Of a DNA stretch of 64,000 bases, positions 1 through 8,126 are shown piece after piece. Numbering within the stretch: position 1 is the first letter of the stretch; every line of letters starts with the position of its first letter. The notes under the pieces are model-generated. The model worked only from the letters and a program-made list of their open reading frames with translations, searched no databases and was not told the origin of the DNA. Source of the stretch: Streptomyces sp. NBC_01454. GTDB lineage: Bacteria; Actinomycetota; Actinomycetes; Streptomycetales; Streptomycetaceae. Both the position numbers and the translations under genes were made by a program. The stretch spans positions 3,286,001 to 3,350,000 of the forward strand of contig NZ_CP109460.1 of assembly GCF_036227565.1 (NCBI RefSeq), in the 5' to 3' direction.

Positions 1-581
1 GCGGCCCGGCGGGCGTCTGAGGGGTGTCGTCACCCACGCGCCGGCTCCCATGTAGGCCCGGTCAGCGAGGACTGGGACGCCTTGGCGTTCGCAGATCCGG
101 ATGATCCGGTGGTTGCGCGCTGCCGTCAGATCGTGGGCGCGGCCGGGCAGTGCGGGTGAGATTCACAGAAGTCGGCCGTCTGGATCGGTCACCAGCTGCA
201 CGTTCACCCCGTGTCGGCGGTGCTTGTGGGAGTAGTCGGCCCGGCTGTCGCCGACCCGGTCGCACTCCGCGAGGGTGCCGTCCAGCAGGACGTAGTCGGG
301 GTCCGCTTCGCGCAGGGCACGGAGCAGGCCGGGTGCGCGGTCGGCGAGCAGATTGACGAAACGACGGCGGCTGTGTAGGCGTGGGCGGTGCCCACCGAGA
401 TGCCGAACCCGGCGGCGATCTGGGCGAGGGTGTCGTGCCGGCGCAGGTACACCAGGCCGACCAGCGCACTCTGATGCGGCGGGAGCTTGCAGCGGCGGTC
501 ACCCTCGCGGGTGACGATGAGCATCGTGACCCACTCGACCAGGGCGTGAGGCAGGTCGAGTGCGGCAGAATACGGAACCAA
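1..581 (-). pseudogene. IS5-type DDE transposase, broken by frameshift and stop
   Basis: Residues 1-75 or so form an intact N-terminal helix-turn-helix region (motif [20 protein letters not shown]). After position about 357-362 the family sequence continues in another frame as [19 protein letters not shown] and then [15 protein letters not shown], a typical DDE-domain start. An in-frame TGA at 163-165 replaces the expected codon after GRLL, and the frame then continues as ALPGRAHDLTAARNHR to the window edge. It therefore has at least one frameshift and one nonsense mutation and is not a working transposase. The downstream part matches the remnant at 5578-5906. Confidence 0.8.
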
Positions 582-700
582 CGCGGCTCCTGTGCCTGTG
601 GGTTGAGACTTCGAACACCTCCCCCAACGGCACGGGAGCCCCGTGCATTTCGCACACCACCAGCGAAACCCGATCCGTGGCCGTGCTGAAAACGCTCACT
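1..700 (-). mobile_element. 5' part of an IS5-type insertion sequence, cut by window edge
   Basis: The outer end is marked by GCTGAAAACGCTCACT at 685-700. The same 16 bases occur at 5902-5917 immediately after the stop codon of a related transposase remnant. One marks the 5' end and the other the 3' end of the transposase, so they behave as the terminal inverted repeats of one IS type. The element runs leftwards off the window. Its transposase is broken. The repeat pairing is directly seen; calling it one family is inference from the shared coding sequence. Confidence 0.75.
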
Positions 701-1034
701 GGTTGCCGGAGCCGTCGGGGCACACTACTTCGGCGGACACATGATCGGTACTCTTGCCGGAACTAAGATCCTTTCCCGCTGCGGACACCGAACTCTCACA
801 TTCAAGTGTGGGCCTTACTGTTGCAGTAAAATTGACCAATCCGTTCTGTTTCACGTCCGCCGTCCCCTGCGCCAAGGTCCTTCCCCCTGTCGTGAACACA
901 AAATGAGCCTTTCCGCCCGGCGTGAAGTCCTCACCATCAACTATGAGTGAAGTGACAGGATGACGGTGGGGGATTTCGACGGGGAGATCGTTGACGGCAT
1001 GGACGCCTCTGATCCGAGGGATGGGTTGGGTCAT
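696..1034 (-). pseudogene. hypothetical protein with Ig/IPT-like region, 3' end cut by the IS
   Basis: The 112 residues include a plausible beta-sandwich stretch (VDGEDFTPGGKAHFVF) and two cysteines near the C-terminus. This resembles short Ig-like modules of exported actinobacterial proteins, but I do not recognise a named family. No signal peptide is visible, so the N-terminus may be incomplete. The last two codons (Q and stop) use bases of the IS end at 696-700: the CAG codon takes its first base from the host and its last two from the IS, and the TGA lies in the IS. The reading frame was therefore interrupted by the insertion and the original C-terminus is lost. Confidence 0.55.
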
Positions 1035-1279
1035 GTTGCGGTCCTCTGCGTCGGCTCACGTCTCCATGACCTGAGTGATGGAACCTTCGTTTCCAATGTG
1101 TGGCAAGTCCGGTATCACTGCAACCTGGGCGTAGGCACCTTCTGGTTCCGCTGACCGGAGGCCCAGTGACAGAGCCTCAGGACTCGGACACCGGGGAACT
1201 CGCCACTCGCCGACTGCGTGATTCGGCGGAACGTCACGGCCGAACCCGGGAGCACGGCACCCACTCGTGTGCTGAAGGC

Positions 1280-1318
1280 GCCGCGGACGGATCGCAACCA
1301 GTTGCGACCGTCCGCGGC
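1280..1318. repeat. strong inverted repeat (18-bp arms, 2-nt loop)
   Basis: The left arm at 1280-1298 and right arm at 1301-1318 are complementary over 18 pairs with one bulged base. The loop is only CA. It lies in an otherwise gene-poor stretch. It could be a terminator or a cruciform-forming remnant of a mobile element. No T-run follows on either strand. Confidence 0.6.
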
Positions 1319-1422
1319 CGATGCACAATAAGAGGCGATCTCTCAGTGGAGGGCGTGGGCGCGCTGACGCCAAGCAGTGGGCGGAGTCCGGAATTGTCAG
1401 AGTGAGCCGGGCACAGCGGCCG

Positions 1423-1545
1423 CCAGGGACGGGCCGCTCGCGGGCGGGGCCGTCGTGGCCACCGGCAACATGACCGGCCCGCTCGCCGCCCTGTCCCGCA
1501 ACGAGACGAACGAGCTCATCGAACGCGTCGGCGTCAGAGCCGAGG
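1423..1545 (+). pseudogene. BRCT-domain remnant
   Basis: One plus-strand frame reads LAGGAVVATGNMTGPLAALS followed by RNETNELIERVGVRAEG. This matches the opening of BRCT domains (G-x-VVxTG, then a helix ending in an IERxGGR-like turn), as found at the C-terminus of some actinobacterial exonuclease-like proteins. The second half of the domain is missing and no start codon or upstream domain is present. I read it as a fragment left after recombination. The remainder of 1035-1662 shows no other supportable gene. Confidence 0.45.
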
Positions 1546-1774
1546 GTGCAGGGAGCTTGCTCAGTCGCGCTCCCTGCGAGCCGTTCGCATTGGCCATCCG
1601 GCAACTACGCCCAGGCCGCCGATGAGAATGGTTGGCAACGCGTCAGGCACCCAGAATCCTTAGTGGCTGTTGTCGTTCCGAATGTGAGGGCAGCGTTTTC
1701 GCTGGTCAGGCATAGCGTGGGTGACTCGGTGGAAGTGGTGGCATGTCGTGTCGTCGCTTTCCGGGAGGTTGCGG

Positions 1775-2311
1775 ATGCCGTCGGTCGTCGGACTGCTGGA
1801 ACGGCATGAGCTGGCCGCTCGCCGTCGAGTCGACGGGTTGCGTGAGGAAGCCGACCGCATCCAGGCGGAGCTGGCTGCGGCCGAGCGGGAGTGGGAGGAG
1901 TGGGCGATCGCCCGCAGGCGAGTGGGCACGGTCCTGGCTCCGGACGGCGGCAACATCGCTGATGAGGAGACCGCCTCCGGCCCGCGGGACACGGACGCGC
2001 CCCCGGCGCCCAGGCAGGCGGCGAGACCGAAGTCGCAGGTGCCGGTGTGGCGTGAGGGGCTGGCCTGGTCGGTGCTGTCGGTGGACTATCAGCGCATCCT
2101 CGAGGCCCTCGCGAGACGACACCGGCTCCATCAAGGGCCGCTGACCTGCCAGGAGTTCGCCGTGGTGTTCGGCCTGGACGCGGTGCCGGCCAAGGTGGAG
2201 GCACTGCGGTCGAAGGCGAAACGCCTGGTCGCGCGGGGCTGGCTGGCCGAGCGACAGCCGGGACAGTTCACCCTCGCCCAGGGCCCGGCCGGGCAAGGCG
2301 ACGCGTCATGA
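1775..2311 (+). CDS. IS-borne passenger protein, coiled coil plus winged-helix-like region
   Basis: This 178-residue protein lies wholly inside the IS and converges on the transposase. Residues about 5-55 are a charged coiled coil (LLERHELAARRRVDGLREEA). A Pro/Ala linker follows to about residue 100, and the C-terminal part (LTCQEFAVVFGL, then KVEALRSKAKRLVARGWLAE) looks like a winged-helix DNA-binding fold. ATG at 1775 is chosen because GGGAGG lies 6-7 nt upstream; a longer frame begins at 1721. From memory, similar ORFs accompany IS5-type transposases in other Streptomyces genomes. A role in target choice or regulation is only a guess. Confidence 0.7.
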   Translation: MPSVVGLLERHELAARRRVDGLREEADRIQAELAAAEREWEEWAIARRRVGTVLAPDGGNIADEETASGPRDTDAPPAPRQAARPKSQVPVWREGLAWSVLSVDYQRILEALARRHRLHQGPLTCQEFAVVFGLDAVPAKVEALRSKAKRLVARGWLAERQPGQFTLAQGPAGQGDAS

Positions 2312-2391
2312 GCAGGGTCATCGACCAGTAGACCATCGCCTGGCACTGGCGGTGCGGCGTTCGAAGTCGCGCACCAGACGGCGGGTGCGCA

Positions 2392-3183
2392 TCAGGTGGC
2401 GAAGAACCGCTCGACGATCCACCGCTTGGGCAACACTACGAAGCCGCGCATGTCATCGCTGCGTTTCACGATTGCCAGGACCAGCGCGAACGCGACCAGG
2501 CAGTGCTCGACGAGGCTGCCGGTGTAGCCACCGTCGGCCCAGACCAGCTCCAGCCGGTGGTGCACGTCGGCGACCTGCCCGAGCAGCACGTGGGCGGCGG
2601 TGCGGTCGCCGGTGTCCGCGGCGGTGACCATCACGCCCAGCAGCAGGCCGAGCGTGTCGACCACGACGTGCCGCTTGCGGCCGTTGACGAGTTTGCCGCC
2701 GTCGAAGCCGCGGCTGTCCGATCCGCCGAATGCGTCCGCCTTGACCGACTGCGAGTCGATCACACCGGCCGTCGGTGCCGCGTCGCGGCCCAGTTTCTCG
2801 CGGACCTGTCCGCGCAGCCGGTCGTGGAACTCCTTGACCAGGCCGTGGTCGCGCCAGCGGCGGAAGAACGCATATACCCGGTCCCATGGTGGGAAGTCCC
2901 CGGGCATCGCACGCCACTTGATGCCGTTGTCGACGAGGTAGCGGATCGCGTCCAGCATCGCGCGGTGGCAATACGCCTCCGGCTGCCCACCCCGGCCGCG
3001 CAGCCAGGCCGGCATCGGCAGCAGCGGCCGGACCGTCTCCCACTCCGCGTCCGTCATGTCCGACGGATACCGCCGAACACGCTCCGGGTGATCGGCCGCA
3101 TTCCCGAACCGGTGAGCGACACAATCACACGACAGTGCAGTCGAGTTGAACTGAACTGGCGCGAACGCGTACAACTGCGGCAA
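2392..3183 (-). pseudogene. IS5-family transposase, C-terminus frameshifted
   Basis: The protein has the DDE pattern of IS5 transposases: D in VIDSQSVKAD, D in LVWADGGYTG, and E in RWIVERFF. An N-terminal DUF4096-like region (MTDAEWETVRPLLPMPAWL) precedes it; translation could start there at 3057 or further upstream. The frame ends FFAT-stop at 2392. In the next frame the usual tail continues as HLMRTRRLVRDFERRTAS and, after a second slip, AMVYWSMTLLMTRRLAR, so two single-base lesions near 2395 and 2345 remove it. The catalytic triad is retained, but loss of the conserved C-terminal helices probably inactivates the enzyme. Confidence 0.85.
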
Positions 3184-3423
3184 CAGGGTCTCCTGGATCT
3201 CGGTTGGCTTCGCAACCCCGAGCTACCAAGAGGCCCTGCCTTCATGCCGACGGCCAGCGGCGATCACCCGATCGAGACTCCCGTTCGACGCACACCCCTC
3301 AAGATCGGAACGACAACAGCCACTTAGTGAACTGTTCAGCGCCATAAGGTACATATCAGGACCTTTTGACCTGCCTACTGAATTTGAACTCGTGATGTCG
3401 GGTTCATCGCGGGCTGAGGTGTG

Positions 3424-3893
3424 TCAGATGTGGGCCCTGTTTTGCTGCACTGGATATCCGAGTGCGTCCCCGACGGCGGTCAGTTCCTCGTCGCTGAACC
3501 AGGCGCGCTCGGGGTTCCAGATGGCGATCTCGAATCGAGCAAAGCCACAGGGCCAGTCGTAGTCTCCAGTGCGTCCAGCGAGGTCGCGGTGCCGCAGCAG
3601 GGGACCACCACGGCGAGGGTTGCGAAGCCGTCGTCGCAGTGGGCTTCGAGTAGGTCGCCCCACCACTCGGTGTCGATCGACGCGCCGCAGTGGGGACAAC
3701 CGATCTTCTGCAGATTCTGACCACAGTCGACGACGGTGAGTGTGTCGTGCCAGGTGACGTCAATCTCGACGTCGACGCCGTCGGGGAGTCCGGGGGCCAG
3801 GTCCTCCACGATCGACGCAGTACGGTCAGCCGCGGCCTGCTCGGGCTGCCAGTGTGGGTCGGTCGGAATGACAGAGAGGACGTCGTCGCTCAT
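3424..3893 (-). pseudogene. hypothetical protein with CPHC and CC motifs, frameshifted
   Basis: The first 110 residues run in one frame (start ATG 3891-3893) and contain IGCPHCGAS and VVVPCCGTA, a possible zinc site. At about 3565-3575 the sense continues in another frame as DYDWPCGFARFEIAIWNPER and ends QQNRAHI-stop at 3424. Joined, the product would be about 155 residues. The family function is unknown to me. Its start is 4 nt after the stop of the upstream 50-residue gene, so the two form a translationally coupled pair. The frameshift may be real decay or a sequencing error. Confidence 0.65.
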
Positions 3894-3897
3894 GGGC

Positions 3898-4050
3898 TCA
3901 CTCGATTCGTCGGGCGGAAACCTCGAATGTGCCCTCGCCCATCAGAGCGTGCTGGCACAGCGGACAGGTGTGGACCCCGTCGGTTTCATTTTCCTTGAGG
4001 CCAGGAGCGGGTTTGCAACACGGCGCTTGAGCTCCTCCACCAGCCTTCAT
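3898..4050 (-). CDS. 50-residue cysteine-motif mini protein
   Basis: This short protein begins MKAGGGAQAPCCKPAPGLKE and contains CPLC near residue 34, so it has a CC pair and a CxxC pair typical of a small zinc ribbon. It ends FEVSARRIE. The stop codon (3898-3900) is 4 nt from the ATG of the following gene, which also has CxxC/CC motifs. The coupling and shared motif type suggest the two products act together, perhaps as a metal-binding pair. No clear ribosome-binding site is visible. I do not recognise the family. Confidence 0.55.
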   Translation of the reverse strand: MKAGGGAQAPCCKPAPGLKENETDGVHTCPLCQHALMGEGTFEVSARRIE

Positions 4051-4218
4051 CGCCTGGCGAACGCCCCGTGCAGTGGACTCCTCGGCCGCCAGCATCGGGC
4101 GGTGATGGGTCTGCGGGCCGCCGACGGGCGTCCTAACCTGAGAAGAGGCATGACAGACCCGCGCCCCTCCGAGGCGTCGAACCCGAAGCCCTCCCACACG
4201 GAAAAGGGGACCTTCGTC

Positions 4219-5312
4219 ATGACCACCCAAGCCACCCAGTTCACTTTTGAGACCGTCGACGACTCCGGTATCGTCCTCGGCCAGTCCTTCCTGACCGTGG
4301 ACGGCAATGGCGATCCCGCCATCGCCTACCTGTCCGGCTCGGAGGTCAACCCCGCCGTGATGGTGGCCCGTCGGCAGAACGGTCAATGGTCGCGGGAGAA
4401 CACCGGCGGCACCGCAGCACCGGACACCGTGCGGATAAGCTTGGGGTTCGACTCGCAGGGCGTTCCGCGGCTGGCCTACCGAGACCGCAGCACCGACCAC
4501 GGGATCTTCGCCACCAGGGGAAACGGCATCTGGTCGTTCGAGGAGATCCCAACCGAGGGCGGGATCGCCGTGGGGGCGTCGTGGACGTCTCGATGCAGAT
4601 CGAGCCGAATCTGCACAACCCGCCGTTCGCCGACGCCCCGACAGTCGCGTTCCGCGACGCGTCCCAGGGAGATGCCCTGCGCGTGGCGAGGAAGATCGGC
4701 GGGTCGTGGCAGATCAGCGGCGTCGACGGACCGAGCGACACCAGGAGCGGCGTCTCGCTGGCCTTCGACAGCAGCGCCGGGCTCACCGTCGCCTACTTCC
4801 AGGGCTTCGACACCGGCGCGCCCGCCATCAGGGAGCCGCTGAAGCTGGCACGGGAACTGCCCAGCGATGTGACGGACACCCGGCCGCCGGACTTCGACAG
4901 CCAGGTCATCGACAAGGACTTCGTCGCCGCCGAAAGCGTGTCCATGGCCAGCGGGCTCCTTGGCCCAGCGCTCATCGCCTACGCCGACCGCAAGTCCCGC
5001 ACCGTCCACGCCTGGGTCAACGAACTGTCGGGTGAGCCTCCGAGGATCGAGGTGGTCGCGGGGGGCAACGTCACCAACGGCCCCCGACACCCGTCGGCGG
5101 CCGGCAACCCCCACCAGAACCTCTTCGTCGCCTACCTCGACAACGGTCAGGTCGTCCTCGCCAGGCGCAGCACACTCACCAGCGAGTGGACCAGCCAGCC
5201 GGTTGCCACCGGCGACGGCTGGCCGTCCCTCGAGTTCGGCAAGGACGGCACGGCCCATCTGGCCTACGGCACCGGGAAGTTGATGTACGCCAGAAGCGCC
5301 ACCCCCGCCTGA
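4219..5312 (+). pseudogene. propeller-like repeat protein, frameshifted at a G-run
   Basis: Start ATG 4219 follows AAAAGGGGA by 9 nt. The frame encodes several copies of a blade-like unit (fold hint: LGFDSQGVPRLAYRDRS, LAFDSSAGLTVAYFQ, LFVAYLDNGQVVLARRS), as in sialidase/BNR-like beta-propellers. There is no signal peptide. At about 4571-4576, a run of five G, the sense shifts from GIAVG in one frame to GVVDVSMQIEPN in the next, and it then runs intact to stop 5312. Joined length is about 363 residues. A single inserted G restores the frame, so this is either a recent mutation, a phase-variable tract or a read error. Confidence 0.65.
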
Positions 5313-5313
5313 C

Positions 5314-5346
5314 GGGCACCGTCCGAGCGGCCCCGCGGGGGTGCCT
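5314..5346 (+). terminator. weak hairpin after the propeller gene
   Basis: GGCACC at the start of this stretch pairs with GGTGCC at its end, with a GC-rich interior. It follows the stop codon at 5312 directly. There is no T-run, as is usual in high-GC terminators. The rest of 5347-5577 shows no supportable gene. Confidence 0.35.
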
Positions 5347-5577
5347 CTATGCGCTTCGTCAAGGAAATCGGGCTGTGTTCGGGAGGCGGGGCGGGCAGCA
5401 CCGAGTGATGCCAAGTCTGCTGTTGGGGCGACGTCAGGAACTTCTTCGACCCCTCTCGCCCGGACAGGAAGCGCATGACCTCACGGAGCCCGCGCACCTT
5501 GCGGGGACTTCCTCATCAAAGCCCCCGATCACAGACGGGTGATCAGCAGCGCGGACACCAGGAGGGCGGTCTGATGC

Positions 5578-5917
5578 AGGGCTGCCGGGCCGCACCCACG
5601 ATCTGACCGCGGCCCGCACCCACCGCATCATCCGGATCTGCGAACGCCAAGGCGTTCCCGTCCTCGCTGACCGCGTCTACATCGGCGCCGGCTCCTGGGT
5701 GACCACGTCGATCAGACGGCTCCCGCACCAGGACCTCAACCCGACCCAGCGGACGATCAACCGAGCTCTGTCGGCTGCGCGAGCGCCAGTCGAACGAAGC
5801 GTGGCGCAACTGAAGGCCCTGGCGGATCTTCCGCAGGGCTCGCTGCAGCCCCAACCGCCTGTCGTCAATCTCCGCCGCCGTCCTCACCCTGGAGCGTCAA
5901 CGCTGAAAACGCTCACT
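5578..5917 (+). pseudogene. 3' remnant of a second copy of the first IS type
   Basis: The plus strand reads RTHDLTAARTHRIIRICERQ, then VPVLADRVYIGAGSWVTT, which matches the distal part of the transposase remnant at 1-200. It continues NRALSAARAPVERSVAQLKA and then slips frame at about 5818-5820 to WRIFRRARCSPNRLSSI and ends LERQR-stop at 5906. The terminal repeat GCTGAAAACGCTCACT follows at 5902-5917. Only the C-terminal third is left, with a one-base insertion, so it is a dead fragment in the opposite orientation to the copy at 1-700. Confidence 0.75.
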
Positions 5918-5989
5918 CTGTACGTTCCCTTTCCCCTAACATGACGATGCGTCAGATTCACTTTCCTCAGCCACCCTTACGGAGAGAAC

Positions 5990-6127
5990 ATGCAGGTGAA
6001 GAGGTGCATTACCGCCGCGATGCTGGTCGTGGCGTGCACGTCCGGCCTCTCGGTGACGGCAGGCGGCACCGCCCGGGCACAGGGCGGGAACGGCGACGAG
6101 AAATCGGCCGGCAACTCCGTCTGCTGA
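5990..6127 (+). CDS. short putative secreted peptide (45 residues)
   Basis: ATG 5990 is preceded by GGAGAG with good spacing. The product starts MQVKRCITAAMLVVACTS and has a basic N-region, a hydrophobic core and a possible ARA cleavage site near residue 30, then a Gly/Asn-rich tail ending SVC. Another frame just downstream reads RFEPNTTTAKLAWDTAS before a stop at 6180, so this may instead be the 5' part of a longer, frameshifted secreted protein. Function unknown. It lies just outside the IS remnant end. Confidence 0.4.
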   Translation: MQVKRCITAAMLVVACTSGLSVTAGGTARAQGGNGDEKSAGNSVC

Positions 6128-6241
6128 GGTTCGAGCCGAACACCACGACGGCAAAACTGGCCTGGGACACCGCTTCCTAGGCAGCACCCCGTAGACCGCG
6201 AGGCGCTGGGGCCGGCACCGGTAGCGGACCGCGGCTACCGG

Positions 6242-7258
6242 TCATCGCTTCGGTCCCCGGCGCAGCAGTCTGCGAAGGCCCACCACCAGAGCCGTGGCCG
6301 CCGCGAGGACCATGGCGCCCTTGATGAAGGACGGGTCCAGGTCGTCGGTGTGTGAAGTGCCCTTGCCCGCATGGTTGTTGTCCGCGGGGTCGCCGTTCTC
6401 CGGGTCGTTCTTCGTGGTGTCCGGCAGTTGGTCGTTGCTCAGGCCGACCGGCTTGACCTCGCTGTCCGTGCCCTCGGAGCCGTACATCAGGGTGCGGCCG
6501 TCGGGGGTGAAGGTGACCGATTCGCCCTGCTGCTGGATCGGTACGCCCACGCTGCCGAGGTCCTTGGGGCGGCCGTCCTGCCAGCGGAAGATCCGGGCGC
6601 CGAAGTAGCTGCGCAGCACCAGCCGGGTGCCGTCCGGGGAGAACGCGCCGTCGGTCACCCACAGATCGACCGGTGCGACCTTGCGGAAGGTGTTGGTGGC
6701 GCCGGCGGCCAGCCGCTGCGGGCCCTCGTAGAGCGCGCCGCCGCCGTCCTGCTTCTTGCTGGCGATGTAGACCCGGCCCGTCTTGGGGTGGACCATCAGC
6801 GCCTCCGCGTCACGCGGGCCGTCCGCGTACTTCACGGTGAACTGGGTGGCGGTGACGGTGGCATCGCGCAGGGTCTTGGGTTCCGGGAAGCGGTAGATCC
6901 AGACGTGGTCCCACTTGCCGCCGAGGTTGTCGCCGATGTCGCCGAGGTAGAGGTTGCCGTCCGGGCCGAGCGAGATCGCCTCGACGTCACGGGGCGCGCC
7001 GATACCGCGCAGGGTGATCCGGGCGACCGTACGGCCCGACCGGGAGTCGACGGCGTAGACGTAGGGGCCGTCGTCGCTGTCGTTGTGGGTCCAGTAGATC
7101 CCGGGGTGCGCACGGCTGGCGGCCAGACCGCTGGACTCGGTGATCCGGGGGTCGCTGATGCTGAAGCCGTCGGGCTCGTCGGCGGCGGCGGGCACCATGG
7201 ACGCCGACCACAGGATTCCCGCGGCACCGGCCGCGCACAGAAGCGAACGCATGGGCAC
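6242..7258 (-). CDS. secreted, membrane-anchored propeller-like protein
   Basis: The 338-residue product has a signal peptide (hydrophobic core to about residue 25, AAADEPDG cleavage area). The middle has WD40/NHL-like propeller segments (EAISLGPDGNLYLGDIGDN, DGAFSPDGTRLVLRSY, ESVTFTPDGRTLMYGSEG), and a C-terminal transmembrane helix (about 310-330) is followed by RRLLRRGPKR. It should be exported and held at the membrane by its tail. A linker rich in Asp/Asn/Pro precedes the anchor. Ligand or partner is unknown. The start may be GTG 7258 or ATG 7252. The SGNH hydrolase gene starts divergently 116 bp away. Confidence 0.8.
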   Translation of the reverse strand: MPMRSLLCAAGAAGILWSASMVPAAADEPDGFSISDPRITESSGLAASRAHPGIYWTHNDSDDGPYVYAVDSRSGRTVARITLRGIGAPRDVEAISLGPDGNLYLGDIGDNLGGKWDHVWIYRFPEPKTLRDATVTATQFTVKYADGPRDAEALMVHPKTGRVYIASKKQDGGGALYEGPQRLAAGATNTFRKVAPVDLWVTDGAFSPDGTRLVLRSYFGARIFRWQDGRPKDLGSVGVPIQQQGESVTFTPDGRTLMYGSEGTDSEVKPVGLSNDQLPDTTKNDPENGDPADNNHAGKGTSHTDDLDPSFIKGAMVLAAATALVVGLRRLLRRGPKR

Positions 7259-7374
7259 AGAGTGCCATCCCGGGCGGCGGCACGGGGCCGGCCGCGGGCT
7301 TCACGGCGCCCGGCGGGCGGGGCGTGGCCAGCGTCACGTACCGGGCAGTAGGGGTTCTCGGCCATCATGACCGG

Positions 7375-8085
7375 ATGAGGATCATGTTCGTCGGTGACTC
7401 GATGACGATAGGAAGCACCGGCGATTTCACGTGGCGCTACCGGATGTGGCAGCACCTGAACGCGACATCCGGCGGCCCGTACCGCATCGTCGGCCCGCGC
7501 CGTGCGCTCTATGACCCCGCCACCGGCACCGCCGCCTCGTCCGCCTACGCCGACCCCGGCTTCCCCGAGGAGGCCCGGTGCCACCTCGCCGGCTGGGGCG
7601 AGGGCTGGCTGCACATGGCACCGGTGATCGGCGACGCGGTGCGCCGGTACGAGGCCGACACCCTGCTGGTCTCGCTCGGCCTGATAGACCTCGGCTTCTA
7701 CACGAACGCCGTGCAGACCGCGAAGAACGTCCGGCACTTCGTGGCACAGGCCCGCGCGGCCGCGCCGCACCTCCGGGCGGTGCTGATGCCGGTGATACCC
7801 AATGTGCGGGCCGCGACGGACAGCGCGTTCGGGGCGGAGTGCGTGCGCTTCAACGAGCTGCTGGCCAAGGCCGTGGCCGATCTCTCCGCCCCCGGCTCGC
7901 CGTTGCTGCTGGCCTGCGAGCCGGACGGGTGGGACATCGAGCGCGCCACCTACGACGGGACGCATCCCTCGGAGCGGGGCGAGCGGCTGCTGGCGGGGGC
8001 GTTCGCCGAGGCGATGCACCAGGCGTGGGGCGTCGGCGGCCGGTATCCCGTCGCCGGGCTGCGGGAGGCCGTGCCCACGCCGTGA
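7375..8085 (+). CDS. SGNH/GDSL-family hydrolase
   Basis: This 236-residue protein begins MRIMFVGDSMTIG, the block I motif with nucleophile Ser9. The oxyanion region is VSLGLIDLGFY, and the C-terminal block YDGTHPSERG supplies the catalytic Asp/His pair. The family contains esterases, lipases and carbohydrate acetyl-esterases; the substrate cannot be read here. No signal peptide is present, so it is probably cytoplasmic. ATG 7375 was chosen because the family motif starts at once after it; an upstream in-frame start at 7324 would add an unlike 17 residues. A single gene, divergent from the propeller protein. Confidence 0.85.
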   Translation: MRIMFVGDSMTIGSTGDFTWRYRMWQHLNATSGGPYRIVGPRRALYDPATGTAASSAYADPGFPEEARCHLAGWGEGWLHMAPVIGDAVRRYEADTLLVSLGLIDLGFYTNAVQTAKNVRHFVAQARAAAPHLRAVLMPVIPNVRAATDSAFGAECVRFNELLAKAVADLSAPGSPLLLACEPDGWDIERATYDGTHPSERGERLLAGAFAEAMHQAWGVGGRYPVAGLREAVPTP

Positions 8086-8126
8086 GGTGCCGCATCGTGC
8101 GCTGTCCCGCAGGCGCACCGTGAGGC

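Larger units (their letters stand above)
1663..3323. mobile_element. complete IS5-family element with passenger gene
   Basis: The left end reads GTGGCTGTTGTCGTTCCGA (1663-1681). The reverse complement of the right end (3305-3323) is identical over these 19 bases, and similarity extends to about 28 bp. TTA flanks both sides (1660-1662 and 3324-3326) as a 3-bp target duplication, which fits the TNA preference known for one IS5 subgroup. The 1,661-bp element carries a plus-strand gene and a minus-strand transposase that converge. The ends look intact but the transposase is frameshifted, so movement in cis is doubtful. Confidence 0.9.

Noticed and set aside
1056..1604. 182-codon minus-strand frame
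   Set aside because: No coherent domain, and it is antisense to the BRCT remnant.
2392..2400. Programmed frameshift in the IS transposase
   Set aside because: IS5-type programmed shifts occur between an early orfA and orfB; here the break follows the last catalytic residue and a second lesion lies further on, which fits decay.
6127..6142. GGTTCGAGCC, tRNA T-arm-like sequence
   Set aside because: No acceptor stem, anticodon or D-arm around it.
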